A DNA stretch of 51,452 nt, taken from positions 1-51,452 of the forward strand of contig DAIDLI010000048.1 of assembly GCA_027449545.1 (NCBI GenBank), in the 5' to 3' direction. This document shows positions 39,547 through 46,904 of this stretch, in pieces. This DNA comes from Acidobacteriaceae bacterium. Lineage in GTDB: Bacteria > Acidobacteriota > Terriglobia > Terriglobales > Acidobacteriaceae. Within the stretch, counting starts at the first letter, position 1, and each line of letters opens with the position of its first letter. The position numbers and the translations under genes are program-made. The notes under the pieces are model-generated. The model had not been told where the DNA came from, made no database searches, and worked only from the letters and a program-made list of their open reading frames with translations.

Positions 39547-39575
39547 AGTATACCCGATTTCCTTCCTCTTTGAAA
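39547..39575 (-). promoter_or_regulatory. Candidate promoter of the 39054-39512 gene
   Basis: Minus-strand TTTCAA (39570-39575), 17-bp spacer, TATACT (39547-39552). The predicted leader is about 28 nt. The -10 is 5/6, the -35 is weak. Confidence 0.4.
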
Positions 39576-39691
39576 GAAAAGGTCGCCGATGCGAGCGGCG
39601 CAACCCGCTCCCATCCCGATTCCTGCTGAGTCCCAATTGATAGACGCGCCGATCTCGCAGAGGGAATCATCTGTTCTGCGGAACACCGCGA

Positions 39692-41401
39692 TCAGGCTCC
39701 GGCTTTTCTCTCGATCTTCGCCCAGCTATCCTTCAGCGCCAGCGTCCGGTTGAACACCAGCTTACCGGGTTTCGCGTCCGGGTCAAGGCAGAAGTACCCC
39801 ACGCGCTCAAATTGGTAACGCTCCTCCACCCTGGCCCCGCCCAGCGAGGGCTCCAGCCTGGCGTCCGCGATTTTCTCCAGCGAGTTGGAATTCAGATTGT
39901 CGAGGAAGCTGCCGCCCTCCGGATGATCGTTGGGGTCGGGTTTGGTGAAGAGTTTGTCATACAGCCGGATCTCCGCAGTAAGCGCATGCTTCACCGAGAC
40001 CCAGTGAATGGTGGACTTCACCTTGCGCCCGTCGGGCGAGTTGCCGCCGCGGCTGGCCGGGTCGTAGGTGCAATGCACCTCGATGACATTGCCGTCATCA
40101 TCCTTCACCACGCTCTGCGCGGTGATGAAGTAGGCATTGCGCAGCCGCACCTCCTTGCCCGGCGACAGACGGTAGTACTTGGGCGGCGGCACTTCGCGGA
40201 AGTCATCCTGTTCGATGTAGATCTCGCGCGCAAAGGGCACCTGGCGCCCGCCGGCGGCCGGATCCTCGGGATTGTTGGCCACCTCGACCATCTCTTCCTG
40301 GCCCTCGGGGTAATTGTCGATGATCACCTTGAGCGGCCGCAGCACCGCCATCGCGCGCCGCGCGCGCCGGTTCAGGTCGTCGCGCTGGAAGTGCTCCAGC
40401 ATCTCAAAATCCACGATGCCGTTGGTGCGCGAGGCGCCCACCGACCCCACAAAGGCGCGGATCGCCTCCGGCGTGAAACCGCGGCGGCGGAAGCCGCTGA
40501 GCGTAGGCATGCGCGGATCGTCCCAGCCGCTGACCCGCTTCTCCTGCACCAGTTGCAGCAGCTTGCGTTTCGAAAGCAGCGTGTAGGTCAGGTTCAGCCG
40601 GTCGAACTCGATCTGCTGCGACGGGAAGATCCCGAGCTGCTCGATATACCAGCGGTAGATGGGCTGATGGTCGGCGAACTCCAGCGTGCACATGGAGTGC
40701 GTGACGTTCTCGATCGAATCGGACTGCCCGTGCGCGTAGTCGTACATCGGGTAGATGCACCACTCGTCGCCGGTGCGGTGATGCGTGGCATGCAGGATGC
40801 GATACATCACCGGATCGCGCATGTTCAGGTTGGGCGAGGCCATGTCGATCTTGGCGCGCAGCACGCGGCTGCCATCGGGAAACTCGCCGGCCTTCATGCG
40901 CTGGAACAGGTCGAGGTTCTCCTCAACCGTCCGGTTGCGGAACGGACTGTCCTTGCCCGGCTCGGTCAGCGTGCCGCGGTAGTGGCGAATCTGGTCGGCG
41001 GTCAGATCGTCCACATACGCCTTGCCGGCCTTGATCAACTGGATCGCCCACTCGTAGAGCTGCCCGAAGTAATCGGAGGCATAGCACAGCCGGTCCCACT
41101 CAAAGCCCAGCCAGCGCACGTCGGCCATGATCGAATCGACGTACTCCTGCTCTTCCTTCTCGGGATTGGTGTCGTCGAAGCGCAGATTGGTCTTGCCGCC
41201 AAACTCGTCAGCGAGTCCAAAGTCGAGGCAGATGGCTTTGGCATGGCCGATGTGCAGATAGCCGTTGGGCTCGGGAGGAAAGCGCGTCTGAATAACGGCG
41301 TCGCCGTACTTTTTGGTCTGCACGTCCCCGGCGATGATGTCGTGCAGAAAGTTGGAGGGAGTGCGGACGTCGGTCGATTCCGGATTCTGATTTGTATTCA
41401 T
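39692..41401 (-). CDS. glnS: Glutaminyl-tRNA synthetase
   Basis: Class Ic aminoacyl-tRNA synthetase charging tRNA(Gln) directly, 569 aa. The catalytic domain carries [22 protein letters not shown] (HIGH at 50-53) and the KMSKS-type loop [20 protein letters not shown] and [13 protein letters not shown] are GlnRS-specific rather than GluRS-specific. The C-terminal part forms the two anticodon-binding beta-barrels (phrases [33 protein letters not shown]), normal for GlnRS. The ATG at 41399-41401 is used. Having both GlnRS and GatCA in one genome means the indirect Gln route is not needed for tRNA(Gln). Confidence 0.97.
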   Translation of the reverse strand: MNTNQNPESTDVRTPSNFLHDIIAGDVQTKKYGDAVIQTRFPPEPNGYLHIGHAKAICLDFGLADEFGGKTNLRFDDTNPEKEEQEYVDSIMADVRWLGFEWDRLCYASDYFGQLYEWAIQLIKAGKAYVDDLTADQIRHYRGTLTEPGKDSPFRNRTVEENLDLFQRMKAGEFPDGSRVLRAKIDMASPNLNMRDPVMYRILHATHHRTGDEWCIYPMYDYAHGQSDSIENVTHSMCTLEFADHQPIYRWYIEQLGIFPSQQIEFDRLNLTYTLLSKRKLLQLVQEKRVSGWDDPRMPTLSGFRRRGFTPEAIRAFVGSVGASRTNGIVDFEMLEHFQRDDLNRRARRAMAVLRPLKVIIDNYPEGQEEMVEVANNPEDPAAGGRQVPFAREIYIEQDDFREVPPPKYYRLSPGKEVRLRNAYFITAQSVVKDDDGNVIEVHCTYDPASRGGNSPDGRKVKSTIHWVSVKHALTAEIRLYDKLFTKPDPNDHPEGGSFLDNLNSNSLEKIADARLEPSLGGARVEERYQFERVGYFCLDPDAKPGKLVFNRTLALKDSWAKIERKAGA

Positions 41402-41419
41402 TGCAGCGATTCCTCATTG

Positions 41420-41540
41420 GCCCCACAAGTGTCCGATTCGGCGAGTCCATGCGCGCCGGAGGCGCAACGTTGGCTAGCCCCGCGCTTCAGCGTGGGGAAA
41501 CAAGACGCAGTATTTCGCCCTTGAGTCCCGGAGGGACGGT
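41420..41540. repeat. Palindromic intergenic repeats between glnS and gltX
   Basis: Contains CCCCGCG-cttcag-CGTGGGG (41478-41497, one G-T pair) and GTCCC-gga-GGGAC (41525-41537). The second element has the same N5-GGA-N5' design as two palindromes at the window's right end (51331-51345, 51420-51432), pointing to a second dispersed repeat family. Confidence 0.6.
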
Positions 41541-41554
41541 GCAGACAATATCTC

Positions 41555-43063
41555 TCAAAGCCTGTCCCCTAGCTTCTCCACCGCCCGCCCGATCCGTTCC
41601 AGGCAGGTTTCCCGCCCCAGCACCACCAGTGTCTCAAACAGCGGCGGCGCATTCTTGCGCCCGCACACGGCCACCCGAATCGGCTGAAACATCGGGCCGG
41701 CCTTCAGGCCCAGCGCGGCCGCCGCCTCGCGCAGCCCCTTATCCAGCGAGTCGTGATCGAACGGCGTAGCTGCCAGCACTTCCTGCGCCTTTTCGAGCAC
41801 CCGCCGCGCCAGCGCCGCATCCCCCTTCTGCGGAATGAGCTCCGCCGGATCGTATGGCGTCAGTTCCGCAACAAAGAAAAAGTCCGCAGCGCTCACCGCT
41901 TCGCTCAGCAGCTTGATGCGTTCCCGGATGAGGGGCGTAACCGCGGCCACCTTCTCCGGCGCGGCCTGGAACCCCGCCTGCTTCAAGAACGGCTCGATGC
42001 AACGCGCCAGTTCTTCCACCGGCAGCGCGCGAAGGTGTTCCGCGTTGAGCCACACCGCCTTGGAATCGAAAGGATCGTCTTCCTTGAAGTTCACTACTGC
42101 GTTCGCGCGGTTGACGCCGTCCAGGCTGAACAGGTCGCGAATCTCCTCGATGCTCATGAACTCGCGATCGTTCTTCGGGGACCAGCCCAGCAGGCACAGA
42201 AAATTGATGAAGGCTTGCGGCAGAAAACCGGCATCGCGATAGGTGGTCACGCTGACCACCGGCCCGTGCTTGCGCTTTGACAGCTTGGCGCCATCGGGCG
42301 CCACCAGCAGCGGCAGGTGCGCAAACTGCGGCGCCGCGGCGTCCAGCCCCTCGAAGATGAGCAGGTGCTTGAAGGTGTTGGTCAGGTGATCCTGGCCGCG
42401 AATGATGTGGGTGATGCGCAGATCGGCATCGTCGAAGCAGGAGGCCAGGTGGTAGGTCGGCATGCCATCCGAGCGCAGCAGCGCGAAGTCCTCGACCTCG
42501 TCGGCCACCTTCGACTGCGGGCCATAGACACCGTCTTGAAAGCTCAAGATGCGGCCTTGGCCGCGGGGCACGCGATAGCGCAGCGCAAACGGCTCGCCGG
42601 CGGCGGCGCGGCGGTCGCTCTCCTCGCGCGACATCTCGCGCATGCCGGGATTGCACAACCAGGCTCCCTCACGGGAGGCTGCTCCCTCACGGGAGGTTGC
42701 TCCCTGCGTTCCCGACTGCGTGTCTTCGCCCGCGTGCGCCGGCGTAAAGTCGCGGTAAGCCAAGCCCCGGGCAAAGATGGCCTCGGCCGCCTGGCGGTGC
42801 AGGTCCAGCCGCTCCGACTGCTTGTACTCCTCGTCCCAGTCGAGCCCCAGCCAGCGCAGCCCTTCGAAGATGGACCGCACGCTGGCCTCGGTGTTGCGCT
42901 CCACGTCGGTATCGTCCAGGCGCAGCACCATAGTGCCGTGATGGTGGCGGGCAAACAGCCAGTTGAAGATGAAGGTGCGTGCGCTGCCCACGTGCAGAAA
43001 GCCGGTCGGCGAGGGGGCAAAGCGTACGCGCGGAGACAGGGCGGAAGGCGTCGAATCGGGCAT
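41555..43063 (-). CDS. gltX: Glutamyl-tRNA synthetase
   Basis: Class Ic synthetase of 502 aa that charges tRNA(Glu). [28 protein letters not shown] holds the HIGH-type motif (HVGS, 24-27), and [14 protein letters not shown] is the KMSKS-type loop. LEDTD-type [34 protein letters not shown] and the C-terminal helical anticodon-binding domain are standard. Residues about 112-138 hold an unusual insert with the tandem peptide [12 protein letters not shown], encoded by an 18-bp duplication at 42664-42699. The start at 43061-43063 ([10 protein letters not shown]) directly precedes the conserved N-terminus; longer versions add a segment without resemblance. Confidence 0.96.
   Translation of the reverse strand: MPDSTPSALSPRVRFAPSPTGFLHVGSARTFIFNWLFARHHHGTMVLRLDDTDVERNTEASVRSIFEGLRWLGLDWDEEYKQSERLDLHRQAAEAIFARGLAYRDFTPAHAGEDTQSGTQGATSREGAASREGAWLCNPGMREMSREESDRRAAAGEPFALRYRVPRGQGRILSFQDGVYGPQSKVADEVEDFALLRSDGMPTYHLASCFDDADLRITHIIRGQDHLTNTFKHLLIFEGLDAAAPQFAHLPLLVAPDGAKLSKRKHGPVVSVTTYRDAGFLPQAFINFLCLLGWSPKNDREFMSIEEIRDLFSLDGVNRANAVVNFKEDDPFDSKAVWLNAEHLRALPVEELARCIEPFLKQAGFQAAPEKVAAVTPLIRERIKLLSEAVSAADFFFVAELTPYDPAELIPQKGDAALARRVLEKAQEVLAATPFDHDSLDKGLREAAAALGLKAGPMFQPIRVAVCGRKNAPPLFETLVVLGRETCLERIGRAVEKLGDRL
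42664..42699 (-). repeat. 18-bp tandem duplication inside gltX
   Basis: Units ctccctcacgggaggctg (42664-42681) and ctccctcacgggaggttg (42682-42699), then a partial ctccctg. Each unit is itself palindromic (CTCCC-tcac-GGGAG) and recalls the CTCCC-gga-GGGAG palindromes elsewhere in the window. Confidence 0.85.
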
Positions 43064-43136
43064 CGTTCTACCTTCGATTCTAGCGCCTGGGGCGTAACGC
43101 GATCTCGGGCTTTGAGCGGGGGATCGCTCTGCGCGG

Positions 43137-43169
43137 CCCATCCTGCGCGAGCTGCGCGCGCAGGATGGG
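43137..43169 (-). terminator. Strong hairpin between gltX and the GH28-like gene
   Basis: Inverted repeat CCCATCCTGCGCG / CGCGCAGGATGGG with a 7-nt loop, 10 bp past the GH28-like stop codon. No T-tract on the minus strand. Confidence 0.45.
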
Positions 43170-43178
43170 AAAAGTGGG

Positions 43179-44528
43179 TCACGCCCGGTTCAGCACAAAC
43201 GGCTTCTGATTGACGGTCACGTTCTTCACCGTCACATCGATGCCCTGATCTACTTTGAGATCCGGGTTCTTCAGTTGCACGTCGATGTTCTTGAGCGTGA
43301 AGCCGCTCAAGCTGGTCTGGCCGGGAGTTCCCTCGATTACGCCAAACGAACCGAAGCTTCCCTTGATCCCGTTCACCGTCACATTGCGCACCGTCGACTT
43401 CGGCGGCGTCTGGCCCTTCAGGTCGAAGTACTGCTTCCAGGGCCGCACTTCGAAGATCGGCCCCTCCCCCTCCACCGTGATGTTCCGGTAATGAATTTCC
43501 TCGTAGAGCTGCGGCGTATCCGGGCGCAGCTTGAGATGCACCACCGGCACCCGGCCCTGCACCTTGCAGTTCTCCACCACCACATCGCGAACGATCGTGG
43601 CCTCGCTGCCCAGCGTCGCAACCCCGCCGCCCCGCAGATAGGTGTTGTTTTGGATGCGGATGTGCTCGACCGGCGGGCTGTCGTGGTCGTTCATCGCAAA
43701 CGGTCCCTTGGAGCCCTTCAGGCAAACGCAGTCGTCGTCCACGCGGTAGGTGCAGCCGCGAATCGTCACATGCTGGCAGCTGTCGATGTCCGTCCCGTCG
43801 GTGCTCGGGCAGCGCACCCCGTCCGGCACCTCGAAGCGCACATTCTCCACCAGCACCTGCTGGCAGCGGTAGAGATGCAGGTTCCAGAACCCCGAGTCCT
43901 TGAAGGTGATGCCCGAGATCTGCACGCCTCGCGAGTTCTCGATGAACGCCAGTCGCGGCCGCGGCACGTCCAGGTTGGTCGTCCGGCGGTCCGCATGGTA
44001 ACGCGTCCAGAAGGCCTGCCAGAAGGGCGCTCCGCTGCCGTCCAATGTGCCCTCTCCGCCAATGCGCAGCTGATCGCAACCGTCAGCGTTGATCAGCGCA
44101 GGCAGCCACTGCTGAAAGTGGCCTTCGATGCGCGTCCGCCGCATCGGATAGTCGCGCACATCCGTCGAGCCTTTGAGCACCCCTCCTTTTTCCAGGCGGA
44201 GATGCACTCCCGGCTTCAGAAAGAGGGCCCCCGAGAGAAACGTCCCCGCGGGAATCATCAGCGTGCCGCCGCCCTGCGCCGCAAGGCGATCGATGGCCGC
44301 CTGGAGCTTCCCGGTGTTCAACGTCTTGCCGTCCCCCACTGCGCCTGCCTGGCTGGCGGAAAGCTGCCGCCCGGCGTGCGCACCCTGCCCCACCGCCTGA
44401 CACATGGGAGCAAGCACCACACCCGCGGCGCTCCCGCTCGCCAGTCTGAGAAATGTTCGCCGGCTGCTCTGCTGATCCAAGTCCTTCAAATCGTGCCCCC
44501 TCGGAGAGTGCTTGAAATTGATTGCCAT
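43179..44528 (-). CDS. GH28 polygalacturonase-like secreted protein (Tat signal)
   Basis: A 449-residue right-handed beta-helix protein of the pectinase type. The N-terminus has a twin-arginine signal ([21 protein letters not shown]), so export is through Tat. After the family entry [14 protein letters not shown], the GH28 core shows [18 protein letters not shown] (Asp244 of the NTD motif) and [10 protein letters not shown] (the DD motif, 264-266). The third motif, normally GHG with a catalytic-site His, reads [11 protein letters not shown], and the RIK motif is not evident, so activity on polygalacturonate is uncertain. The ATG at 44526-44528 is used. A strong hairpin closes the gene. Confidence 0.85.
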   Translation of the reverse strand: MAINFKHSPRGHDLKDLDQQSSRRTFLRLASGSAAGVVLAPMCQAVGQGAHAGRQLSASQAGAVGDGKTLNTGKLQAAIDRLAAQGGGTLMIPAGTFLSGALFLKPGVHLRLEKGGVLKGSTDVRDYPMRRTRIEGHFQQWLPALINADGCDQLRIGGEGTLDGSGAPFWQAFWTRYHADRRTTNLDVPRPRLAFIENSRGVQISGITFKDSGFWNLHLYRCQQVLVENVRFEVPDGVRCPSTDGTDIDSCQHVTIRGCTYRVDDDCVCLKGSKGPFAMNDHDSPPVEHIRIQNNTYLRGGGVATLGSEATIVRDVVVENCKVQGRVPVVHLKLRPDTPQLYEEIHYRNITVEGEGPIFEVRPWKQYFDLKGQTPPKSTVRNVTVNGIKGSFGSFGVIEGTPGQTSLSGFTLKNIDVQLKNPDLKVDQGIDVTVKNVTVNQKPFVLNRA

Positions 44529-44640
44529 TCGAAACGCAACCCTCAACTTGAGCAGTCTACCCGATTCGCGCCAGCCTGGGTTGCACTCGCCTTCCCCGGG
44601 CTCCCATCCGATATGCAGTGCGCCCCCTGCTCCCAACGCA

Positions 44641-44670
44641 CGAAGGGCAGCCCGGCCGGGCTGCCCTTCG
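44641..44670 (-). terminator. 30-bp palindrome downstream of the porin gene
   Basis: Perfect 15+15 palindrome (CGAAGGGCAGCCCGG/CCGGGCTGCCCTTCG), 29 bp after the porin stop. It ends transcription by structure or protects the 3' end; no clear T-run follows. Confidence 0.5.
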
Positions 44671-44687
44671 TACTTCTTGCGAACCTG

Positions 44688-44695
44688 CTGACTCG
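44688..44695 (-). repeat. Single octamer unit next to porin stop
   Basis: One ctgactcg octamer, identical to the unit of the array at 30191-30230, 4 bp from the porin stop codon (44700). Possibly a reduced array. Confidence 0.4.
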
Positions 44696-44699
44696 CTTC

Positions 44700-46499
44700 T
44701 TACGGCAGGTAGTAGCGGAACGAGGTGAACACCATGTTGTCGCCACCGTAAGCGCCGCCGCCGAGGTTGGTTGCCCCGCCGTTGCCGGACCACAGATCGC
44801 GGCGAATGTAGCTATATTGCAGGCCCTGGCGCAGCCGGCCCTTCGGTCCGCTGTAGATGTCGTACCAGTAGCCCGAGGTGAACTCCTGCACGTCCTTGTT
44901 GTTGGCGGTGCAGTGCGCGGGAGTGACCTGCGCGCCGCCCGTAGCCCCGGCGTACGCCGCAGTGGTGGGCTCGGTGGTGCAGCCCGACATGTCGGCGGTG
45001 TAGGTGCCGTAGCCCACTTCCTTGCCGTTCGCCATCGTCCAGTCGCGGCCGATGTAATCGCCGCCGTAGTCGATGTAGATCATCAGCCGCTTGATCGGGT
45101 CGAGTTCCACACCGCCCAGGCTGGAGAAGCCGTGCAGCGGCGAAAGCGAGCCGTCGGGACGGACAGTGACATCGGCGATGGTCGACGACCCGTAGCGGCC
45201 CACGCCCTCGCCATACAGCCCCTTCATGTAGACGAAAGCCTTGCGGTTACTCACGATCGGCCCGCGGAAGCCGCCGCCTACGCCGCCTCCCCACACCACC
45301 TTGTTGTAAGGCGAGCCCGTGGTCGGATAGATGCGATCGCGGAACGAGCGGCCCAGGCCGAACAGCTCCCAGTGGCCCCAGCCCGGCTCCATCGCGAGTT
45401 TGGCAACGAAATCGGGCGTGTAGTTGAAGGAGTAGTTGGCCGTGGGGTTATAGAGGCCGCCGCCGGAGCCGGTGGAACCGAACATGAAGTTGGCGGGCAG
45501 GTTCTGCCCCGCCGGGTTCAGCGTCTGCGCGTTCTCCACCGAAACGCCCATGAAGTAGCGGTTGTTGATCGACTTGGTCACGCGGAAGCTGTACTGCCGG
45601 GTCCACACGAAGCCGGCTTCGTACTGCGGGTCGATGGTGGCCGGCAGAATCTCGGTGCCACGCTTCAGTCCTTGCGTGGTCTCCGCCACCAGCGACCAGC
45701 CCTGGCCGCCGGAGAAGTCCCAGCCGTTGCTCAGCGCCGCGTCCGCCCACAACTGCCGCTGGCGCACCACGTAGCTGTTCGACTGGTTGTTGTTGGACGT
45801 GATGCCGGTGCCCAGCCAGTCCATCTCGTAGTAGCCGGTCAGCACCGCGCTGCCCAGCTTTCCAGTCGCCCGCAGCGCGATACGCGACTGGCGGCCGGTG
45901 CCGCTAAACTCGGAGAACTGATAAGCCTGCGAATTCTGCAACGGAACGCCGGTGAACGCGGTGTTCAGGCCGCCGCCCGTGGCGCCGCTGCGCCAATCGG
46001 TTTCGGCCGCCAGGAAGCTGCCCGCCGGCGAGATGGTGATGCCCTTGTAGTGGATCCCTTCCGGACTGTTCACTTCCTTCTTGATCTTCGAAGTCTCGTC
46101 CGAGAGGGTCGACGCCAGCGATGCCTGCGTGCCCTTCATATCCGACACCGAGGACTGCAGCGCGGAGACCGACTGCTTGTTCTCCGTCACCGCCTGCTGC
46201 TGCTCGTCGGCTGCCTGCTGCGCCTTCTGCGCCGCCGTCTGCGCCTGGCTGGCGGTGTCCTGGGCCTGCTTCAGTTGCTGGTCCTTCTGCTGCAACTCGG
46301 TCTTCAGGCTGTCGATCTCGGTCTGCAACTGCATGCGCAGTGCGTCGATCTGGTCTTGCACCGAGGGTTGGGCAGGCTTCTGGCTTTTGCGGGCCGTGTG
46401 TTTCTTCTGAGCAGCAACGCTATCGCCGCTCTGCGCGTACGAGACAACAACACTGGCCGCCAACAGGGTTGCTGCAGCCGCCTTCCATCGAAAGTTCAT
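44700..46499 (-). CDS. Outer-membrane porin with N-terminal coiled coil
   Basis: A 599-residue exported protein. A signal peptide (KAAAATLLAASVVVSYAQ) is followed by a Lys/Gln-rich linker and a coiled coil of about 90 residues (IDALRMQLQTEIDSLKTELQQKDQQ onward, heptad-like) that would sit in the periplasm, perhaps trimerising or touching peptidoglycan. The remaining 440 residues are a Gly/aromatic-rich beta-barrel ending in the typical FTSFRYYLP C-terminal strand. Overall design resembles large acidobacterial porins with an SLH-like or coiled-coil leader. The ATG at 46497-46499 has GAGAGG at 5 nt. It is preceded by a 400-bp regulatory region with a 40-bp inverted repeat. Confidence 0.85.
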   Translation of the reverse strand: MNFRWKAAAATLLAASVVVSYAQSGDSVAAQKKHTARKSQKPAQPSVQDQIDALRMQLQTEIDSLKTELQQKDQQLKQAQDTASQAQTAAQKAQQAADEQQQAVTENKQSVSALQSSVSDMKGTQASLASTLSDETSKIKKEVNSPEGIHYKGITISPAGSFLAAETDWRSGATGGGLNTAFTGVPLQNSQAYQFSEFSGTGRQSRIALRATGKLGSAVLTGYYEMDWLGTGITSNNNQSNSYVVRQRQLWADAALSNGWDFSGGQGWSLVAETTQGLKRGTEILPATIDPQYEAGFVWTRQYSFRVTKSINNRYFMGVSVENAQTLNPAGQNLPANFMFGSTGSGGGLYNPTANYSFNYTPDFVAKLAMEPGWGHWELFGLGRSFRDRIYPTTGSPYNKVVWGGGVGGGFRGPIVSNRKAFVYMKGLYGEGVGRYGSSTIADVTVRPDGSLSPLHGFSSLGGVELDPIKRLMIYIDYGGDYIGRDWTMANGKEVGYGTYTADMSGCTTEPTTAAYAGATGGAQVTPAHCTANNKDVQEFTSGYWYDIYSGPKGRLRQGLQYSYIRRDLWSGNGGATNLGGGAYGGDNMVFTSFRYYLP

Positions 46500-46904
46500 T
46501 AGGCCTCTCTCTTTGCGTTGGGAAGAATCTTGGATCTGGGTTGCCGATCCGCCGCCACGCGGCGTCCGGAACTTGTCGAACAGCGATGCATGATTCAGGT
46601 CCATATCAGGTGCGGAGACTCCGAGCGCGCATTCCGAAGCATTCGGATATCACGGCTTTGTTCCGCATCCAGAGTTGCAAAGAATTGTGAATACATGACG
46701 AATTCACGCATTTTTCACAATTGGCGTCAGGCTCAAACAACGCGATTTTTGGCGGGCGAAAGGCGTCCCATGGGGAGCAGCGACAGCCCTCCGCAGCCCT
46801 GTACGCAGAGAAAATTCAGCAGAATCATCTGCGCGCAGCCCCGCAGGGCGTCGGCAAGTTTGCCGGAAAGACGGAACGGCACGTCTACCGCTCCAGGGAC
46901 GCGC
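46500..46904. other. Regulatory intergenic region upstream of the porin gene
   Basis: No gene is supported. The interval holds an AT-rich block at 46670-46760 with the inverted repeat described separately. It also forms the 3' flank of the PIG-L-like gene, where no terminator hairpin is visible. Confidence 0.5.
46683..46722. promoter_or_regulatory. 40-bp inverted repeat, possible operator of the porin gene
   Basis: Arms AATTGTGAA (46683-46691) and TTCACAATT (46714-46722) are perfect inverted copies separated by 22 bp. An inner pair GTGAAT/ATTCAC (46687-46706) overlaps them. The site lies about 184 bp upstream of the porin ATG in the only AT-rich stretch nearby. The arms contain the TGTGA/TCACA words of CRP-family sites, but the spacing differs from a single CRP site. 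Confidence 0.45.

Noticed and set aside
43275..46502. Plus-strand open frame of over 1000 codons opposite the GH28-like and porin genes
   Set aside because: GC-rich third positions leave antisense frames open; the translation is His/Arg-rich without domains, while the minus strand carries two well-formed genes with RBS, signal peptides and family motifs.
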